From positions 3,353,501-3,417,500 of the forward strand of contig NZ_LT630003.1 of assembly GCF_900105615.1 (NCBI RefSeq): a DNA stretch of 64,000 nucleotides, written 5' to 3'. Positions within the stretch are counted from its first letter, which is position 1; each line of letters begins with the position of its first letter. The notes beneath the pieces are model-generated. The model did not search any database. It worked only from the letters and a program-made list of their open reading frames with translations, and was not told the DNA's origin. Below are positions 59,982 to 64,000 of the stretch, in pieces. The position numbers were made by a program, and so were the translations under genes. The stretch is from Lacrimispora sphenoides JCM 1415 (GTDB taxonomy: Bacteria; Bacillota; Clostridia; Lachnospirales; Lachnospiraceae).

Positions 59982-60103
59982 GTATACAAAAAGTACGGCT
60001 TACCTTCTGCCCTTAGACGGAGCTTTTCTGCCCCTTGGCGGAATTGTATGGGGCAGTCGTATTCTTGCAGAACGCACTGGACATTTGTTTCAGAAAATAA
60101 CCA

Positions 60104-60132
60104 TTGACTAGTTAGGCTAAGCTAACTATAAT
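60104..60132 (+). promoter_or_regulatory. Promoter of the AraC-type gene with an iron box in its spacer
   Basis: TTGACT (60104-60109) and TATAAT (60127-60132) are 17 bases apart, and the box GTTAGGCTAAGCTAAC (60111-60126) fills the spacer. It is the second copy of the box found at 59958, so both divergent units should share one iron-responsive repressor. Confidence 0.7.
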
Positions 60133-60211
60133 ATAATAGATTAATAAAATGTTTACTGCCCCTCGGCAGATTTTCTTTGTTGGAAGGCGGACATAACAAA
60201 GGACTGATAGA

Positions 60212-61106
60212 ATGTCATATTTACCGTTGAAATTTGAATCATCAAACATATTTCCGAAAGAAATAATTGCGATACGTCCAGATGTACATATCATGGTATC
60301 CTCTGGTATTTTTTCTAATAATACAAAGAGACAATCTGGCACCACAGCCCCTGTGTTTGAACTAAGCTATACTCGAATATTTCATATACGGAGAGGTGAA
60401 TCGTGTGCCCGTAGAGCTTCGTCCCGGATATTCGTCGCTGGGTTTTTTAGGAGAGGCTTGCTCACAATCAGGATACAGCAGTGGCGAAGAAGTTCAGCTA
60501 TACTCTATTTGGGTTAGCCCTAACACGTTCGATGGCTTTTGTGAAGCGGTTTGTGGTAAAAGTAATATTGGGTTCCGCTCTTTCCAAAAGGATACGTATT
60601 CTTGTTGTGGCTTTAAAAGCGATGCCCGGGAAGAAGGCATTATAAATAAATTGGATATGTGTTTTATAAAAGAAGCGAATCAGATAAACAGACTTCTGTT
60701 AGAAAGCTATGTTTTAGAGTTGTTATCCATTAATATAGAAAGGCTGATTTGCATAGATAGCAGCAGGGATTATATAAGCCAGCTATCCAGAGCAGATATG
60801 GATAGTTTGACTTATGCACGCGAGATTCTTCTGAATCGGCTGGATTCACCCCCAACATTGCTGGAATTATCCCGGATAATCCATATGAATGATTGTAAGT
60901 TAAAACGTTCTTTTAAGCAGTATTTCGGGAAAACCGTTTATGCGTTTATTCGGGAGCAGCGGCTTGAAAAAGCGTTTGCGTTGTTAGAGCAAGGGAAACA
61001 TAACGTGAGTGAATCGGCCTTTGCTGTGGGGTATACAAACGTAAGCCATTTCTCGGAGGCGTTTCAAAAGAAGTTCGGAATTCCTCCGCGCCTCCTGATA
61101 AGATAA
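60212..61106 (+). pseudogene. AraC family regulator (PchR-like), interrupted by a frameshift
   Basis: Two frames make one protein of about 297 residues. The first starts at ATG 60212 (MSYLPLKFESSNIFPKEIIA) and reads to VFELSY; the second, from about 60372, reads LEYFIYGEVNRVPVELRPGY and continues to the C-terminal AraC domain (LLELSRIIHMNDCKLKRSF, SAFAVGYTNVSHFSEAFQKK). One extra base near 60365-60375 explains the break. PchR-like activators bind siderophore and switch on uptake genes, fitting the divergent iron operon. A translated remainder from GTG near 60396 would still have the DNA-binding domain. Confidence 0.7.
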
Positions 61107-61328
61107 TTTGACACGAAAATAACTTTTAAAAAGGCTGCTAGGTCGGCGCCAGAACAAAGGGGCTGACTTTGCTGGCACTCAATTAAGAAGTATCAAGAAG
61201 CACTCAGATTGGGTAGTCGGCAAGCGGAATGTGACTACAAGAGACGGACCATACCATTAACTGCAAAGGCAAGGTTTAATGTCTACCCCCTGTCTACCCC
61301 CGAAAAGACATTTTTATATATCAAAAAT

Positions 61329-61380
61329 AGCGAAAACCCTGATAAAACCTAGGCTTCCGCTATAAATTAAAAGAGCGCTC
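61329..61380 (-). repeat. tRNA-terminator-like module, degenerate copy B
   Basis: The hairpin AGCGAAAACC/AGGCTTCCGCT (61329-61361) and the following TATAAATTAAAAGAGCGCTC match copies A and C in order and orientation, but almost nothing of the tRNA part is left. I see no gene in 61107-61420; a short double occurrence of GTCTACCCCC lies near 61280-61300. Confidence 0.45.
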
Positions 61381-61420
61381 CGATTAAAAGCTATATCATA
61401 TATCATGAACACTCATTATG

Positions 61421-61693
61421 TTAACTTAGTTTTAAATATTCTTGAACTATTATAACGGCATTCTTGTTTAAGTCCTCATGTCCGCTCAGCTGCAGCGTTT
61501 TACAAGGTAAAGAATTAGCCCACTGCATATGTGTCTTCATACACGGAGAACCATCCAAATCATATCTGGCTGAGTTATCAAGAAAACGGCAATGCCCCTC
61601 ATACATATCTCCACCTTTCATGATTCTTTCTCCGTATATTTCATATTCTCTCTTATTAATCCGATCATTTCTTGTTTCGACAGATGCATCCAC
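61421..61693 (-). CDS. Hypothetical protein, up to 90 aa, possibly a fragment
   Basis: I do not recognise this frame. From an internal Met it reads MYEGHCRFLDNSARYDLDGS, and it ends LNKNAVIIVQEYLKLS, which faintly recalls the last helix of P-loop kinases. No convincing ribosome binding site precedes the first ATG. It lies 33 bases downstream of the DUF89 gene on the same strand. It may be the C-terminal piece of a lost gene. Confidence 0.35.
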   Translation of the reverse strand: MDASVETRNDRINKREYEIYGERIMKGGDMYEGHCRFLDNSARYDLDGSPCMKTHMQWANSLPCKTLQLSGHEDLNKNAVIIVQEYLKLS

Positions 61694-61726
61694 TTTCGAT
61701 TTTATATCGCTGCTCCTGGCGGTTTA

Positions 61727-62599
61727 TTAGTTTTTCCAAGCTTTGTTTTTCATACAAATCATTTTCTTTTCCTCAACACCAATATCTTTTGCAATTACAT
61801 CACATTTGGTCATCAACAGGAAATAGATATTTTTATTTTCTTCACTCAAGCATTCATAGTTTGCTTGCCCTTTGGCAATTACTACATCAGCCTTTTTATA
61901 AACTTCTTTGAATGCAGGACTCGTTCGATTAAGGACAGTCCCAAGAGAACCATCCCCATTATCAATAATCTCTGCATATTCATCAATCCCTACAGAATAT
62001 GCGACTTCAGATATAGAATCATTTACCACAGGTTTCCCTCGTACTCCAAATAGCAATTTTACTTTAGGATTCAGTTCTTTAATTTTTTTTAAAAGAATCT
62101 TATCCATACAGATTTCTCCACAATTATCACCTAAATATAACAAAGTTCCTGCATTTGAAATATCTTTCAATAGTGCATGAGAATCATCAATTGCTAATTC
62201 CAATTGTTCCATTTTATCAAAACAATCATAAATATCCTCTAATAATGTATTGTGTATAGGATTGAAGTCTATGATATTACCAACAATCGCATATCGAATT
62301 GCTGACATAAACGAATTTTCAGCCTGCTCTATCTTACTCTCAAATTCAGGTAACAATTCCATAAACATAGTATTGTAGTAATTTCTGGTTTCTTTATATG
62401 GGTCTGGATTATTCGTATGTCTTTTTATCATTTCAAAGATTTCACCTATAATTTCTGGAGTAGTTTCATCAAAATTCATTTTACTAAGATAGGTAAAAAC
62501 TTCTCTTAATAACTCTTCCTTTGTATTAATTCCGGTGATATTTGCTACTTTAATAACTTGGTTAACAACACATGGTAAACATTTATCCTGTAATCTCAT
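61727..62599 (-). CDS. DUF89 family protein (damage-control phosphatase-like)
   Basis: 290 residues matching the DUF89/ARMT1 family: CLPCVVNQV at the N-terminus (CxxC type seen in prokaryotic members), LYLGDNCGEICMDKILL (metal-binding Asp-Asn), GKPVVNDSI, and GDGSLGTVLNRTSPAF. These are metal-dependent phosphatases thought to clear damaged sugar phosphates or related metabolites. AGAGG precedes the ATG. The neighbourhood (AT-rich, next to a tRNA) gives no further clue to its substrate. Confidence 0.85.
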   Translation of the reverse strand: MRLQDKCLPCVVNQVIKVANITGINTKEELLREVFTYLSKMNFDETTPEIIGEIFEMIKRHTNNPDPYKETRNYYNTMFMELLPEFESKIEQAENSFMSAIRYAIVGNIIDFNPIHNTLLEDIYDCFDKMEQLELAIDDSHALLKDISNAGTLLYLGDNCGEICMDKILLKKIKELNPKVKLLFGVRGKPVVNDSISEVAYSVGIDEYAEIIDNGDGSLGTVLNRTSPAFKEVYKKADVVIAKGQANYECLSEENKNIYFLLMTKCDVIAKDIGVEEKKMICMKNKAWKN

Positions 62600-62794
62600 A
62601 ATGATACCTCTTTCGTTTATATTTCTTATTTATCAATTTCTAATACCATAATATCGTACCGTGCACATATCAGCGTAACAAAAAGTCCCATGAATATCAA
62701 GGGATTTTCAACCTAAATACTGCTCTTGGATATATCTACAATCCACTAAAGGAAAAAGAAGCGGAACCGTATACAAGCTGACAGACAAAAAAAT

Positions 62795-62826
62795 AGCGGA
62801 AGTCCTTTAAAATAAAGGCTTCCGCT
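62795..62826 (-). terminator. Terminator of the rRNA/tRNA-Gly transcript (copy C of the module)
   Basis: AGCGGAAG-CCTTTA pairs with TAAAGGCTTCCGCT; on the minus strand it is followed by TATTTTTTT. It lies 13 bases after the tRNA-Gly 3' end and is the intact parent of the modules at 55417 and 61329. Confidence 0.85.
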
Positions 62827-62838
62827 ACAAATAAAAAA

Positions 62839-62911
62839 AGCGCGAGACGGGACTCGAACCCGCGACCCCGACCTTGGCAAGGTCGTACTCCACCAACTGA
62901 GCCACTCGCGC
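62839..62911 (-). tRNA. tRNA-Gly (GCC anticodon)
   Basis: On the minus strand, acceptor GCGCGAG pairs with CTCGCGC; anticodon GCC in CGACCTTGCCAAGGTCG; T-arm GGGTTCGAGTCCC. CCA not encoded. It follows the 23S rRNA by about 98 bases and should be part of the rRNA transcript. Confidence 0.96.
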
Positions 62912-63009
62912 ATATCTCTTATTAACTTTCCTCTTGAGACATATACCCTCAAAACCACACATTGCTACATATCTATTTTCATCCGTTCTTCCTCTTACCT
63001 AAACCAACC

Positions 63010-64000
<991 letters not shown>

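Noticed and set aside
60112-60345. 77-residue open frame on the minus strand
   Set aside because: It covers the iron-box promoter and the start of the AraC gene; no ribosome binding site.

Overview
The window looks like a chromosomal segment of a spore-forming, hydrogen-metabolising anaerobe of the Lachnospiraceae (Clostridium cluster XIVa, something like Lacrimispora or Hungatella). This rests on gene content: CotF-type spore coat proteins, a trimeric NAD-linked [FeFe]-hydrogenase, sensory [FeFe]-hydrogenases, YesM/YesN-type sugar regulation, many AGGAGG ribosome binding sites, and an AT-leaning but mixed composition. Genus-level placement is a guess.

Layout. 1-8.6 kb is mostly core metabolism: a truncated RpiR regulator, DAHP synthase, a degenerate HPr, undecaprenyl-diphosphatase, uracil-DNA glycosylase, HisF/HisH, a degenerate sirtuin, a DUF4430/ECF pair and an rRNA methyltransferase. 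8.7-11.3 kb is an AT-rich patch with a frameshifted traX, a small secreted protein and the tail of an HNH/AP2 mobile endonuclease. 11.3-16.1 kb holds an Fe-S aldo/keto reductase-like protein, a GntR-controlled ABC transporter and a secreted polysaccharide deacetylase.

16.2-24.9 kb and 36.7-41.4 kb are two hydrogenase regions. The first has a minus-strand signalling cluster (PHP, DRTGG, a hydrogenase-like Fe-S protein, an RsbW-like ATPase, DRTGG). It is divergent from the hydCBA operon, which also carries a GHKL ATPase and a [2Fe-2S] ferredoxin. The second has a thioredoxin-like ferredoxin, a PAS-containing HydS sensor, a PP2C/SpoIIE phosphatase and a second catalytic-type hydrogenase. Four hydrogenase-family proteins therefore lie within 25 kb. 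Between them, 24.9-36.1 kb is a carbohydrate locus: DUF2264 protein, sugar isomerase, ABC importer, YesM/YesN pair and a GH2 enzyme with a glucuronidase-like NxK motif. Two spore coat genes follow.

41.5-48.2 kb has adenine deaminase and purine nucleoside phosphorylase, divergent from an NMT1-type ABC importer. The importer is preceded by a structured leader plus terminator that I cannot assign to a known riboswitch. A lipoprotein and a DNA repair methyltransferase follow. 48.6-49.2 kb is a six-tRNA operon with a consensus promoter. 49.4-54.8 kb carries an AraC regulator, a deletion pseudogene, and a MarR-associated pair of ABC exporters with tandem operators. 55.0-55.3 kb is a candidate type I toxin-antitoxin locus.

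55.4-62.9 kb is an iron-siderophore uptake operon, a frameshifted AraC activator and a DUF89 protein, bounded by copies of a tRNA-3'-end/terminator module. The window ends in tRNA-Gly and the 3' third of a 23S rRNA on the minus strand.

The points most worth a second look are the paired hydrogenase-sensor and partner-switching-like gene sets, the unassigned leader RNA at 44.23-44.32 kb, the type I toxin locus, and the iron boxes placed exactly in two promoter spacers.
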